Positions 45,592 through 57,464 of a DNA stretch of 64,000 nucleotides are shown piece after piece. A model generated the notes under the pieces. The model was not told the DNA's origin and did no database searches. It saw nothing but the letters and a program-made list of their open reading frames with translations. The translations under genes and the position numbers were made by a program. How positions within the stretch are numbered: the stretch's first letter is position 1; every line of letters starts with the position of its first letter. Source of the DNA: Rhyacophila brunnea (lineage: Eukaryota; Arthropoda; Insecta; Trichoptera; Rhyacophilidae); the NCBI GenBank assembly GCA_022495005.1, contig JAGYXB010001048.1:394632-458631 (forward strand). The letters run 5' to 3'.

Positions 45592-45860
45592 TGGGTCTAT
45601 TCTATACACAAGGCGACTATTGTCCGCTAAAGTGATGGTATTTGGTATTATAATTGTTACAATAAGTTACCCGTCTAAACAGTCAAAACTGTCTATCTCG
45701 CTCTAAATTGTATTACACCCAAGAGATGTGTTGTTAAAATATAGCACTTATTGCAACAATCACAACCAATTTGTGCTAATACTTTGATACAAACCTACCC
45801 TAAGTGTGATAATATTTATCACTTTATCACTTTAACAGTCGATACGTATCATATGACTGC
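45592..45860. mobile_element. MITE of family I, copy 3
   Basis: TGGGTCTATTCTATACACAA at the left and the interior TGTTAAAATATAGCACTTAT then GCAACAATCACAACC and GATACAAACCTACCCTAAGT match 12541-12710 and 25456-25720. The right inverted repeat is degraded. The 45751-45942 frame overlaps it and is not a gene. Confidence 0.55.
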
Positions 45861-45869
45861 TGCAGATAA

Positions 45870-47340
45870 ATCATGTAAAAAATATTTTTATTTTTATTTG
45901 TTTGACGTTCTGCTATACAAAAGTCATCTTAAAAAGCTGTGATTTGTTGCGTATCAATGTAGTTTACTTAATTGAAAAAGTTGTACAGGTAATAATAAAA
46001 TCACTATCGCGGTAAATACGTAAATGCCTCAATAAAACAATAATTACAGTGTGGTAGGAGGTAGTTATCGAAAACCTCGCTCGAACATTATCGTAAATAA
46101 AATCAAGCCTTCGAAATGCCACGCCACGGCCCTGAATAGTCGCTACGTCACAAACAATCGGTCGTGACGTTTCGCTAAGCGGCTGCACGTGGGCTGGATC
46201 CATCAATCGGAGGAATGGCCGGCTTGAATAGTAATTACTATTTTCGGTTCAGACTTTCGCATGTTACAGTTACTGACGCGCCCGTCTGAACTATAAGCAC
46301 AATTTCTTCGTCCGTTCAACTAGTAAGTCCGTAAGGCCTCAGTGACAGCGTTTTGCGTGGCGGATTGTGCAGCGTGCATATTTTGTGCACTTATTTAACA
46401 TTAATGTGACCATACGTACTGATTTTACCAGTACAGTACCGGTTTTTTATTATGCAAACGACATCCTCTGGGAATGTTCTAAAATGTGTACAGAAAGGGA
46501 AGAGCTGCTCAAATGGGTTTAACCAGCTGTTGGGCCCGTCGGACCGTCCGACCTGGTCGCCACAAACTTTCATTTTGTTGCCTTTATAAAATTTACGGCG
46601 TCATACTACCAACGTGAAGATGTCTCCTTTTTAATTTAGTCAGTTTAAGTTAATTCAGTCAAAGCACATTTGAGTGCAAGGCGACCTCAGTTTTAGGTAA
46701 CTCTTCCTAAGACATAAAAAATAATGCTTCACACTAAACGTAGGGTTCCGTGATATGCCCAATTAAGACTGGGTGTGACGCCACTCACTCATAACTCTAG
46801 TCCCAACTCGTACCGGCTCACTCTATTATTCCGCTACAATAAAGTACCTATATTATATTGTTTTGTAAAATTCTAATATCTAATGAAACAATCGGACCAT
46901 TTGGTGATAATTGACAATACATGCATCATCTAAACATAATATGCGTAATGAAAGCCTCCAAATACGTTCTTTTAAAATAAAATAAAAACAGATCAATCGT
47001 CATAGGAATAATTATCAATATTCGACAACCGCAGATCAGCAAAACGCTAATGAACTTTGTGGTCAGTATCAAGGTGCTATGAAATCCGGTCGGTGTGGTG
47101 ACCCTTTAGTTTACATTGATTAACTAAACCATACATTTATTATTAATGGTACCCTATCCTCCACGCTATGTGCATTGTTGAGTGTGTTGAGAAGAATATT
47201 TACAACAAAAATAAGGCGCAACATGGCCAAAGAAATGCATTCGTAGGGGAATCTTCACTGGATTTCAGAAGACAAGCTACAGTTAGTATAAGGTTCTAAG
47301 GTACATAATATGCTATGTGATTTTAGTTGAATTTCAAGTG
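45870..47340. other. Interval with GC-richer 46080-46380 and possible small element at 46403-46567
   Basis: 46080-46380 is less AT-rich and not obviously repeated here. TGTGACCATACGTACTG and GGTCGCCACA may be degenerate inverted ends of an old element at 46403-46567. No gene frame is convincing. Confidence 0.3.
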
Positions 47341-47346
47341 GATTTA

Positions 47347-47665
47347 GAGCCGTTTCAGACGGGACACCGGTGTCGCGCTCGTGTAGAATATAGGAGGCCT
47401 TTTTATTATGTTTATGAACGCCCCAGAGCTAATAAGTCAACGCATAATTTCGCCTTATAAATTAAAACATAAAACTGGCTGCCGTGATAAAAACAAGTGT
47501 ATCGGCGGCTTGAGAATGTAGCGGCCGACGGAAAAGTGTACCGGACACGCGTTTACTCGTTAGCTCTGAGGCGTTCATAAACAGAATACAAGGTCCATTT
47601 ATTCGAATACAAAGGCCTCCTTATTATATACGAGCGCGACACCGGTGTCCCGTCTGAAACGGCCC
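47347..47665. mobile_element. PIF/Harbinger-like foldback element flanked by TTA
   Basis: CCGTTTCAGACGGGACACCG onward is matched by an inverted right arm almost without change for about 50 bp, and pairing resumes further in (ATGTTTATGAACGCC, CAGAGCTAA). TTA flanks both sides (47344-47346 and 47666-47668). A 3-bp TWA duplication and GGGCC-type ends fit PIF/Harbinger. Length 319 bp, non-coding. Confidence 0.75.
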
Positions 47666-47697
47666 TTAATCATCACTCCTGTGAATAATATATATAT

Positions 47698-48120
47698 CAT
47701 CATCATCAGGGGCGCGACAACCCGGTGTGGGTCCTGGCCTCCTCCAACAGCTCCCTCCACCTGTCCCTATCCAGTGTGGCCGCTTTCCAATTTGGTACCC
47801 CCAGAATACGGCTGTCACTGGCAGCTCCATCCAACCAGCGAATTTTTGGCCTCCCTCTTCTTCTAAGTCCTATTGGATTGCTGGACATCACTCTCTTTGC
47901 CGGTCCATTGTCATTCATACGGTGCACATGACCTAGCCATCGCAGTCTCCCAATCTTAATTCATTGAACTGCGCTGCAATCTTCGTACAGCCCGTAGAGC
48001 TCAGCATTTTATCTTCTCCTCCAATTGGTGCCATCCCTGATCGGTCCATATATACGGCGGAGAATTTTTCTTTCAAAGATGTTCAGGGCTCGTTCATTTC
48101 GCAGAGTTAATGTCCAGTTC
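47698..48120 (-). pseudogene. LINE 3' end, 5'-truncated at the ETW motif
   Basis: The minus frame reads NWTLTLRNERALNIFERKIL, RRIYGPIRDGTNWRRR, stop, NAELYGLYEDCSAVQ, stop, IKIGRLRWLGHVHRMNDN, then RRRGRPKIRWLDGAASDSRI and DRDRWRELLEEARTHTGLSR to its natural stop at 47706. This is the C-terminal tail of an insect RTE-like LINE. The 3' tail is a GATGATGATGA run, and ATATATAT lies on each side (47690-47697 and 48121-48128), a possible duplication weakened by low complexity. The plus-strand frames at 47645-47936 are antisense shadows. Confidence 0.75.
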
Positions 48121-48129
48121 ATATATATT

Positions 48130-49205
48130 TTTAAATATTTAAAAAAAAGAAAATCTTTCGTGTATTATTCAATAAATATTATACGTAACGTTTAACTGCC
48201 TTACAAAGTGTCGTACAATCATACGTTTTAGTAAGCCCCTTTGTGTGAAAAAGCTAGGCATGCTACCTGCAGTAATAGTGGTAATAAACTTGCGTATTAT
48301 TATGGTATTTTCTCGTGGATTTGTTTGTGTTCCGATCGCATGCCGACAGCAGTTTGAGAATTGATATAAATTTAGCTTCGGCCCGCGATCGTCGATTGCT
48401 TTCAGCGATTTTATGCATTTTATTTTGTGTTATCGCTGTTTTTGTTTTGGCGATAAAAATACAACTAGAATGCTAAACACGCATAAAAATTGTAAACCAG
48501 TTTTTTTTTTGTTTCCGTATGTCTTCGTACGTATTCAGCAATATAATATTATGATATGTGCACAACGCCGAATTATTAAATTATTAAAATGTGTCAATAT
48601 ATAGTTTTGAAAGTCCTCAAAAAATCAGATTTTTCCACAGAACAGATAATGAATAAAATTCCGATAGGCTATATACCAATACAGTAAATTTTGACGCAGG
48701 GTTTTGAATGTGTGGGTGTCCTAAAAAAATGAACCACGCATTATAGACGTGGAATAGTGTGTGTAATACTTGCACCAATATTAAATGAGCGTCAATGCAT
48801 AAACCGAGAGTAGTTGTCATTATTCGACGTATGACGTATTCTTGATGTGTGTTTAAATGTATCCCGTATTCTTCCTTACTCGAGATCGGTTGCCTGCTTC
48901 TCCTTACCCGTTAGGCATTTCAGTTCTCATTATTTCTGAGTTCCCTGGATTTTTCACTATCGAAAATAATTCAAATTCTGCTAATAGAGAAGTAACTAAC
49001 TTTCCAATAAATTGATCAACGAACAGAACACGAAACATGAAATTCAATACAATTTATCGATAATTTACAATATGTTAGTGTTTTTTTATTCAATCAACAC
49101 GTACCTACCTATTTATAAAAAAATAAACATACAATTTTACAAGACCATTTTCTAGGTACGTCGATTGACAGGTTTCGTCTAATTATTGTATTATTTAAAT
49201 GAACG
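48130..49205. other. AT-rich interval, nothing recognised
   Basis: 48340-48400 is a modestly GC-richer patch (TTCGGCCCGCGATCGTCGAT). No gene or bounded element is supported. Confidence 0.35.
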
Positions 49206-49209
49206 CCAG

Positions 49210-49597
49210 CATGGCCCCCACATCCTAAAACGGGCCTCCCGGCCAGGATCTTTGGCGGGCCCCCTACCTATCGCTAAGTTTAATGGCATGTCTGAAGCAC
49301 AACAGAAGTGTTTTCAAAATTGTGTCAGAGGTAAAAGTAAGGGCATTCGGTTTATTTTTATGGATTTTTTGTAGTTTTACATCTACTTGAATTATCTAGT
49401 TGTCAAGAAAGTATCAACACAAAACAATCAAATTGCATCTAACAACTCATTTTTTATATGAAAACCGCCCTCTTGTGAAATAGCGCCGCAGGCGACTTTT
49501 TTATCTACTATTAGTGCAAATTTGTGATGTGTGTTTATCTTAAATATTTGATCGACCCGCCACGCCGGGCCCCCCTGAGCCCGGGCCCCTAAACTAG
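49210..49597. mobile_element. hAT-like element, CATGGCCC family, right-truncated
   Basis: Starts CATGGCCCCCACATCC and keeps TTTGGCGGGCCCCCTACCTA, TAGCGCCGCAGGCGACTTTT and CCTGAGCCCGGGCCCCTAAA. The final ~35 bp with the right inverted repeat is missing, so no duplication can be scored. The 49186-49374 frame crosses its left edge and is spurious. Confidence 0.65.
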
Positions 49598-49599
49598 AG

Positions 49600-51755
49600 C
49601 TGTTCTGCTAGAATTACAAGGTTGATTGGCTCTGAAAGATGGGATACTTTTTACACAGAATCTGTATACTCATTTTCTGCAAAATCGTACATTTGACACA
49701 CTACTCATATTCAGTTTTTTTTTGGTTATTTTTGTCATTAAAACGTTGTTGGTGACACAAGGATATTTTTTAAATAATTCACAGTAAATTTAACGTATTT
49801 CACATTTAATTAAAAAATATCTATACGTATTTATAGAACATAAAAGTATTATGTAGGTACAAAGCTCCGGCGCGCCCATTTGTCTAATAATAAAAGGGTT
49901 TCAAATAATATTGTGATCACACCATTGCTTATTTAAAAAAAAATATATTAAAAAAGTATTTAGTAGCCACCTGGTGAGTGGTGGTAAAGATATGAATTAC
50001 AATGCACCATATCTACTGCATTGGGTATAGGAATTGTAGAATTCCTAATCAATTATGTTGGATGTCTGTATTTTCTCCGCGTTTAATTAACAAGACAAAA
50101 CTTAGATTAGCAATATTTGCAATTTGTATTGCTAATCATAAAAAAAATGATTCGTAATATGTTGCCCTTTAATTATGCACAAAATACTATTTAACAAAGT
50201 TGCAAACACCTTAAAGTCTCTGAAATGTTAACCAATTGTTTTTACCATGGACCAAAGTTAACCAATTTGTGGTACTTACCAACGTTGGCTCACATTGTTT
50301 AATCTATATATTGTATACAATATATTGAACACAGAAAAAAATCAAACGTTTTTTAAATGCATCTTAAAATACTGAAACATTTTTATTTTAAATAATATGA
50401 GACATAATTAATTGTAATGACGATTTATGAAAATACAAATAAAAACCCTTAGAACTGGGCCAAAGTTATTCACCCGTGTTGACTGTGTAAGTATTTCAAA
50501 TTATTTTTGTTTATACACATTTTCTACAATTTATACAAATATCGCTACCTGAAAGCAACAGTAAGATAAAGTGAAAAATACGTTTTTGATATAACTATGC
50601 CAATCGATTGCTGAAAGCTATACTTACATAATAAATTACTGTGATTTTGTAAATGTAATATTTGCTCTATTTAAAAACAAAAAATCAACTGTTGAATTTA
50701 ATCCACTGTTAATAGTGGTATACAAAGAATCTTACCATTATTATCTATTATAAACCGCCGAAAAAAACATTTGGTTAACTATTTCATTTGCAAACATTAA
50801 AGTGCAGTTATCTCGAAACTAGTATTTTTTTTATTTATCCCAATGTTTCTTTCAGGTATTGATATGTGTTTTAGATATATACGTTATGATTAATTAAATC
50901 ACTTTATCAGTAAAATATATACCGTCACGTGGGTGGTCAATCAGCAAACATGCATGTTATATTATATAATTGTGTTATATTAATATAAAAAAACGAATAT
51001 CAACCAAGTTCAACCGCATCATTAGTAAAGGCGTTTTGTTACTATTATTAAACCTTAGTTTATTAAATAACACTTTGCCATATTCCGAATTAAGTAGAGT
51101 AAATAAATACTAGTCAACAGCCTTCGCGGGCAGGCCGGTGGTGAATGTCTAGCTAGCCTTCTCCAAGGTGATTAAATTCTGGGTCATTTATTTTATTTAA
51201 CCCCACGACGTAAAGTAAACGAATGCTGAACGTGTTTGTTAAGCGAATTAGTCGAGACATATTATGGAGGTAACTTACCTACTTGGGACCTCATGGGCTC
51301 CGGCCCAAAATGACACGTTCGTTTCAACCTTTATAGCTAAGGCAATTTGTAATAATTTATTCGGAGCCCATCGCATGTTATTAATTAAGTGTTCGGCTAA
51401 TTAATTAAAAGTCTGTAAGCGTCTTTAGGATAATATTATCTAGATATTATTTAGTTCGTTATCATTATTGATTGTACAATTTGGGCATTTAGTTGTTGTT
51501 GGTCATTCTCTCAGCTTGTTACTGGGCGAGAAGGCAACTTATCGACTTTTTTTAATGTGGTTTAGTTAATATTCACACAACACACGCAGCTTAATGCACT
51601 GATGCACACATTGATTTTTGTAAAAAAAAAACATTTATCTTGAAATCATTTCTGAGCATCGATATGATCAGAATACACTTTAAAAATGTCAATTATCAGC
51701 AAATTGTATAATATGTCGTATTCTGGTTAAACACCTTTCGCATTAAAGCGAATGT
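49600..51755. other. Interval with non-repetitive block at 51120-51420
   Basis: 51120-51420 combines GC-richer sequence (CGCGGGCAGGCCGGTGGTGA, GACCTCATGGGCTCCGGCCC) with homeodomain-like TTATTAATTAAGTG and GGCTAATTAATTAAAAG. It is single copy here and lacks inverted repeats, so a regulatory element is plausible. The rest is AT-rich. Confidence 0.35.
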
Positions 51756-51756
51756 T

Positions 51757-51970
51757 CAGTCTACCGGAGCCACCTAGCGAAAAAATAGGATGCTTGCAAT
51801 TTGAGACAATTTATTGATATTGATTGTATCTAAAAATATAATAAAAAAAATGTTACATTTTGCAATTAAAAATGTGATAAATTATGAATTATTTGAAGGA
51901 TCCCATCTCATTGTATAAATATTGTTTTGTGGATATATTTATCTTTAAAATTAAGTATCTTATATGGTGG
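51757..51970 (+). mobile_element. Half of a TA-foldback element (family H)
   Basis: ACCGGAGCCACCTAGCGAAA then GCTTGCAATTTGAGACA and AGGATCCCATCTCA match the left arm and loop of 10050-10470. Only one arm is present. A family G copy follows, the same neighbour relation as at 110-640. Confidence 0.5.
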
Positions 51971-52041
51971 TAACTATCAATTCTTGGTGGAAATCCGCTG
52001 TATTATTAAACGAAATAAAACACTATTTTATAATACTATTA

Positions 52042-52403
52042 TTAAGAGCATACTTCAGTGAAACGGCGAATAATTTTCAACTATAGGTGCGACGAAATTT
52101 TGGACTCGCTGGCAATCGGAGAGCGAAAGTCGAGCTGTGAACACGTCAAATTGTTTCGTGATGGCAACGGGGGTATTAATTCTTAAATCGTGTAAAGACG
52201 ACTAAAAAACGTTACCCATTTACTTGAAAAAGAAAACATGTCAATGAATCTATTATTATTGTTACTAATAGAACATTAAATGGACGCATGTTGAATTTTT
52301 ATGACAAATTTTGTTTTATTCTGCAGACGTAGTTTGCACAATCTTCGCGTCGCGTAGTCACGATCATTTTAGACCATGCCCCTCTGCTGAGGTATAGCCT
52401 TAA
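52042..52403 (-). mobile_element. Family G inverted-repeat element, best-bounded copy
   Basis: TTAAGAGCATACTTCAG at the left and CTGAGGTATAGCCTTAA at the right are imperfect inverted ends. The interior is the complement of 245-640 and 56505-56850 (CAATTTGACGTGC-type block, TTCTTAAATCGTGTAAAGA, GACGCATGTTGAATTTTTAT). Length about 362 bp, non-coding. Confidence 0.6.
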
Positions 52404-52409
52404 TAAATA

Positions 52410-53475
52410 TATAATTTTATTAATTTTATTTTATTACTGAACCGATTTCGTCCGCCTGGTTGATTAAATGAGACGAATGAACTAGTTGAATCAAGATAAT
52501 TAAATTTTAATTAATTAAGTTTATATTTATTTAAAAAAAAATATAAATTTTTATAAAAAAAAAAATAAGAAATGTCTATATTATTAAATCCTTTTAATTT
52601 ATATTATATCGAGTTTTAATATTGTGATCAAACCAAGATTGGACACTTTATTAAAAATCTTTGATATCCTGCAATTAATACGAACAGATATTATGTAGAT
52701 ATAAATAGGGTGTAGCAATATTATCATGTGGGGATATCTGAAAGTAGTCGATAATGTATGACATTTTACTCATATTATAAGAAGAATAGATAATTATTTT
52801 CATTATATATGATTTATTTGCTTCATACTTCAATCGCATTGTGATTTGTGTATCACAAATTATTCGATGGTAAATATAAATATATAGATTTTAATGGATG
52901 TTATAAAGAAACATATTATGTAAATATTAGATGTAGGTACACAAATACATAATTCTAATTTGTACTATTTAATTTTTTCTATAAATTAGTAGTTTCGAAA
53001 CTTTTGTGTTTCACGGCACTCTTGGTATAAAATGATTTTTACGGAGTCTTAAAAAAATATAAATTAGTGAAATGGGTGCATGATTATATTTCTATTTGAA
53101 ATTAATAAATCCGGAGTTCCACCGCACACTTTCTCATATTATCTTGGTTTCAAACTACACTCATTTGTCGGTCAATTTATTGACGCAAGTTAACTAACTA
53201 TTATTAAGACTGTATTATTTTTTCAATATAAAATTGGTAGAGATAAGACCCCTGAATGGGTCAAGAATCCGTGTGAAGTTTTTGACGTTATCTTCAAGAA
53301 TCTAGAAGGTATTTTTGAAACCAGTTTCTGGACTGAGGATAGGTGGTTTTGAAAAACAATTTTAAATCATAAGAGTTAACAACTTTATCGGAGGTCACAT
53401 ATATCAGAAAGCTTTGAAAAATATAGCTTTTATTGGACAATTTTTCATAATAAAATTTACCTCTTTCACTACAGA
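52410..53475. other. AT-rich interval with eroded element at 52988-53145
   Basis: GTAGTTTCGAAACTTTTGTG then TTTCACGGCACTC resembles the edge of hAT-like insect elements, and GGAGTTCCACCGCAC may be its other end. No duplication was found. The 53294-53512 frame overlaps the next element and is not supported. Confidence 0.3.
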
Positions 53476-53478
53476 TAT

Positions 53479-54041
53479 CAGTGGCGAAGGGAGAGGTATA
53501 CTGATCCGACATAAATAGTGCATACTAAATTTTATCAGTCATACGTCATTGTTTTCATTGAACTAATAACACTATCTGCAGATGGTACTGGTTAGTTTTT
53601 AAAAGTTCAATTAAACCCTGCTTAAACCAAACCATAATAGTTTTGGCATATAATGTGCGATCCGACAAAAATAGTGCAAACTTTTTCAGTCATACTTATT
53701 TTTTTGTTTTCGTTGAATTAAGAAAACATGGTGTTGGTTAGCTTTTTAAAATTCACTAAGACCTGCCTAAAACAAACAATAGTAAAAAAATATTATGCTA
53801 TCTATAAAATACCCACAATTATGTATGATTTACCGAAATAATTTTAGATATTTTATAAATGGACGAGTATATTTGTTTATTATGTCTAGGATTCCACAGG
53901 TTTAATTGAATTTTAGAAACTAACCATCTGTAAATTTTATTGTAGTATTTGTTCAATGAAAACAAATACATATGACTGACAAAGTTAAGTGTGCACTATT
54001 CATGTCAGATTTTAACAGCCTACCTCCACCCTTCGCCACTG
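53479..54041. mobile_element. hAT-like element with internal duplication
   Basis: CAGTGGCGAAGGGAGAGGTA and its partner TACCTCCACCCTTCGCCACT then G are inverted ends, 563 bp. Flanks ACAGATAT (53471-53478) and ACAGATGT (54042-54049) match at seven of eight. Near the left end a ~150-bp unit beginning GATCCGACATAAATAGTGCA is repeated (GATCCGACAAAAATAGTGCA), and inverted relatives of it lie at the right. Confidence 0.8.
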
Positions 54042-54049
54042 ACAGATGT

Positions 54050-54480
54050 ACAGATTACTTTAACGCGAGTGTTTTATTTATCTGTAAATTAATTATGTAA
54101 TGCTTTTGTTATCGCTTGAAAAAAGCAACGATCGAAGCATCTTTTTAGTCAATTAGTGTGACCGTATAGCAGCGTATTGAATGAAGGTGCTATGTAATTA
54201 TTTAAAAAAATTGTAGATGCCCCAGAGCTCCGCGTAGCATACTTTAATAACCTCTGCCATAACGGAATTATTGATATAAGTCACGTAATAATGCCTCTTT
54301 ATCACGATAGATAATTTGATATACTTAATGTTAATGCAGTATTCATCCAAGCAAAGATTTTCGCATATACGGTCATGTTAAATGCCAAGCACTATTTAAT
54401 TATATGTAATTTTCTTTAAAAAAGTCGATTGCCCATATATAATAACATGTGAAACATTATTTAAGATTTTTACTTATCGT
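54050..54480. other. Non-repetitive interval
   Basis: 54225-54345 (GAGCTCCGCGTAGCATACTT, TAAGTCACGTAATAATGCCT) is somewhat less AT-rich and unrepeated here. No gene is supported. Confidence 0.3.
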
Positions 54481-54483
54481 GTT

Positions 54484-54783
54484 TAGGGATTGCAATGCCG
54501 GTATTTAAAAACCGGTATTCCAATATTTTTCGAGTATTAATTATTAATATAAAAGGTTTAAAATGAATATACTTTTTTGTCGGGTTACGCGATGTCTGGT
54601 TTACTTTCGTTGCCCTTCAACGCCCTTGAAGACCAGCAATTGCTATAAAAGAATATTATTTTAAAGAGATTTATATATATTTATTGGTAGTTACCTACTT
54701 CTGTTTTTTTCCATTTATTTCACGAATACTTGTATTAATACTGCTATTTAATAGGAATATTTCATTCGGTATTGCAATCTCTA
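54484..54783. mobile_element. hAT-like element with TAGGGATTGCAAT ends
   Basis: TAGGGATTGCAATGCCGGTA and CGGTATTGCAATCTCTA are inverted ends, 300 bp. Flanks ATCGTGTT (54476-54483) and ATCGTATT (54784-54791) match at seven of eight. TAGRGATTGCAA-type ends are typical of one hAT subgroup. Non-coding. Confidence 0.75.
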
Positions 54784-54789
54784 ATCGTA

Positions 54790-56155
54790 TTGGAATATGA
54801 ATGAATATTTTTAAAATATTTAGTTAGCGCTATATTTTTGGCATATTATCTTTCTCTATTATAGTATTAACATAGAAATTTATTAAATGACGAGTACAAA
54901 GTCTTAAATGTATTTTTAAATGCATTCCATAGCCTCAAGAAGTTTTTTTATTATATTTTAAGTAGGAACCATTTTTTAAAAACAATGTTAGCTTTTAACC
55001 GAAATATACGGCCATTTACAGAGTGCAGTTTGTATTAACATAGTTTTTACGAGAAATGGTTATTATCCATTCGCCGAACTAATTGAGTCCTTAATTTCAA
55101 TGAAATAATAATATTATCTTCTTTAAAACTACAAATTTCTAAACTTATATAGAACATTGATCCACCTACAAATCGTGCATACGCAAGAGAATGTCTTCTA
55201 CCTACACACCTGCACCCCTATACAAATATTTCTTTCGTTATTCTTATTTATCACTGCGAAAAATACACCTGAATTGTGCAGGTTTTCTTTAAGAACTGGA
55301 TTGAACGCACATTGAAAAACACAACATGGATTTTATTTTTATCTCAAAATATAGTTAACTAGGTACTTATACTTTTTTTAAAGATTCTTGTGGAGCGAAT
55401 GGGCACCAAAATTTTGTAGGTATTCCATCCATACTAGTAAAAATATCTTTTGTCGAATATTAGAATATTAGGTACGAGTACAATTAGTTCATGCTAAAAT
55501 TTAGATCTAATAATTAATATCATTGCTAAAATTCGAAATCAAGGGTTCCGTTCTTGACCCCGGTTCTAAAATAATTAATAGGTTCTCTGAGTCCCAAATT
55601 TCCACGGTTCGGTTCCGGTTTCAGTTCCAGCTCTGCTTTAAGCAACGGATGAACAAATGACTAGAAACCAATCTGTGTAAAAACTCTCCGCTTTATATAT
55701 ATCCATGCACATTATGCTTTGCCTTGAGACGGAAATGGTAATTTACCCTTTTTTACATTTATATTATTTATGTAAATGACGGGCGCTCATCTTTATTTAA
55801 TTCGATGATATAAATTTGTAAGCACCAAATTGTTCAAGTTTCTTCCCACTGTACTGACTCGACTTGATTATCATAGTATACTTCCACAACTTTTGTTCAT
55901 ATAATAATTAAATGAACCTCTCTTCTTGGTTATTTCCTCACAGCTGAGCCCTCACAGTTCTTTGATTCTTTCATGGCATGGTTAAAGACACCTCAAGTAA
56001 ACTAATTAGTCACTTAGTCACTCCAGTGCTCTGATGCTCTTCCTCTGCTTCGATTCCCAAGTTCTTCAAAACCTTCTCAAGAAAAAAAACAGAAAACGTC
56101 TTGGGAAAATTATACTATTGTCAGTTTTTTCCATGTGACTGGTTAACAAGTTATT
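54790..56155. other. AT-rich interval with SINE fragment
   Basis: 55000-55095 matches the centre of family E (ACAGAGTGCAGTTTGTATTA, ACGAGAAATGG). 55585-55635 is an irregular GGTTCCGGTTTCAGTTCCAG-type repeat. No gene is supported. Confidence 0.4.
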
Positions 56156-56159
56156 TTTG

Positions 56160-56406
56160 AAGTTATAAGTTTGAAGTAAAATTGAAAGTAATTGACAGTA
56201 TGAAGTTAGTTGCGAATCAGTCAGCTGTATACAAACGCAAGTTTGATAGTAGAATTGTTCCGTTGCCTAAGCAACGAATTAATTATTGTTGGCCAAAATA
56301 AAATAAAAACAATGAGAAATAATTATATAATTTATTTAGTGATATAAGTTAAAGTGTATAAAAATAAACCAGCGTTTCTCCAATACGCGGTCCTCCTTTA
56401 TTCTAG
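56160..56406. mobile_element. Family B element, copy 3, right-truncated
   Basis: Starts TTGAAGTTATAAGTTTGAAG and continues with GTTGCGAATCAGTCAGCTGT, AAACGCAAGTTTGATAGTAG, and TCCGTTGCCTAAGCAACGAA, ending CCTCCTTTATTCTAGTTTTT. The imperfect palindrome GTTGCCTAAGCAAC lies at 56262-56275. The outer right end is absent. Confidence 0.6.
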
Positions 56407-56504
56407 TTTTTAACACTACACCAGGCCATGCTACCCAAGAAATTAGTGTAGTGAAACAGAAGTGTAATCAATAGTAGAAGTGAATCAATCAGAAAAATCC
56501 AGGC

Positions 56505-56850
56505 TTTAAGGCTATACTTCAGTTGAGGCATGCTCTAAAAAAGATCGTGGCTAGGCGATGCGCAGATTGTGCAAATGACGCTTGCCGAACGAAATATAAT
56601 TTGTCATAAAAATCCAACATGCGTCTATTTAATGTTATGTTACTAATAATAATAGTATATTCATTGACTTGTTTTGTTTATTAAGTACATACGTAAAGTT
56701 TTTTAGCCATCTTTACACGATTTAAGAATATTTTCATCCGACGCCATGACAAAACAAATCGACGTGCGGACACCTCGCTGTCTGTCTCCGATTGGCGACT
56801 AGTGAGAAATTTCGTCGAACCTACTGTTGAAAATTATTTGCCGTTTCACT
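56505..56850 (+). mobile_element. Family G inverted-repeat element, copy 3
   Basis: AAGGCTATACTTCAG at the left through GCCGTTTCACTGAAGG at the right aligns with 245-640. Blocks TAGGCGATGCGCAGATTGTG and ACGATTTAAGAATATTTTCA are conserved. Non-coding. Confidence 0.6.
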
Positions 56851-56999
56851 GAAGGAAATCACAAAAATATTATTGTGATCTCAAACACAAAACCCTCTTA
56901 CGAACTGGCATACGAGGAGTATAGTCTAAATAATTAGAAACATTCGACGTTATACCACATTTCACGAAAGAAAAACAATTTTTATGTACAAAATATTAA

Positions 57000-57460
57000 A
57001 TGAAAATCATGTGACTTTTGCTAATTTTCGTCTTTGCGGAGTTTTTAGAACACAATAAAATTCAATATTACACGGAAATTAGATTAAACATGGAAACGTA
57101 TTACACTCATGTTACAATGTTAGCTTTATGGCGAGATGACAATATACCGCCACGTGAAAAGAAGTTACTTGAGAAGTGCAAGTAGATAAAAAATAATCAT
57201 AAGTCCCAACTACGAAAAGAAGGATGGCTTGCTGTCGTAGATATATTGTCTTACAAGACAAATTTAATGACAATTAAAGTTTATAAATTATGCTATTAGA
57301 TACATGATCAAATTTGTAAAACCTTGACAGACCCTATAGACAGTATAGCTAATATTTTAGATGTTGACAGAATGTTGTTAATTAAAATATTGATAGAAAT
57401 AGGTTTGTTTGAATCTGAAGGCAAAATAATTTCTGGTAATGAAGTAACACTTAGGTAATA
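57000..57460 (+). pseudogene. Broken coding-like relic, product unrecognised
   Basis: Plus frames give METYYTHVTMLALWRDDNIP and then PREKKLLEKCK before a TAG near 57185. In a different register, LTDPIDSIANILDVDRMLLI then KILIEIGLFESEGKIISGNE runs to a TAA near 57459. The residues look like real protein but the register changes and stops show decay. I cannot name the family; a DNA transposon or host retrocopy is equally possible. Confidence 0.3.
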
Positions 57461-57464
57461 GTGT

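Noticed and set aside
47645..47936. Three overlapping plus-strand frames
   Set aside because: They are antisense shadows of the minus-strand LINE tail at 47698-48120.
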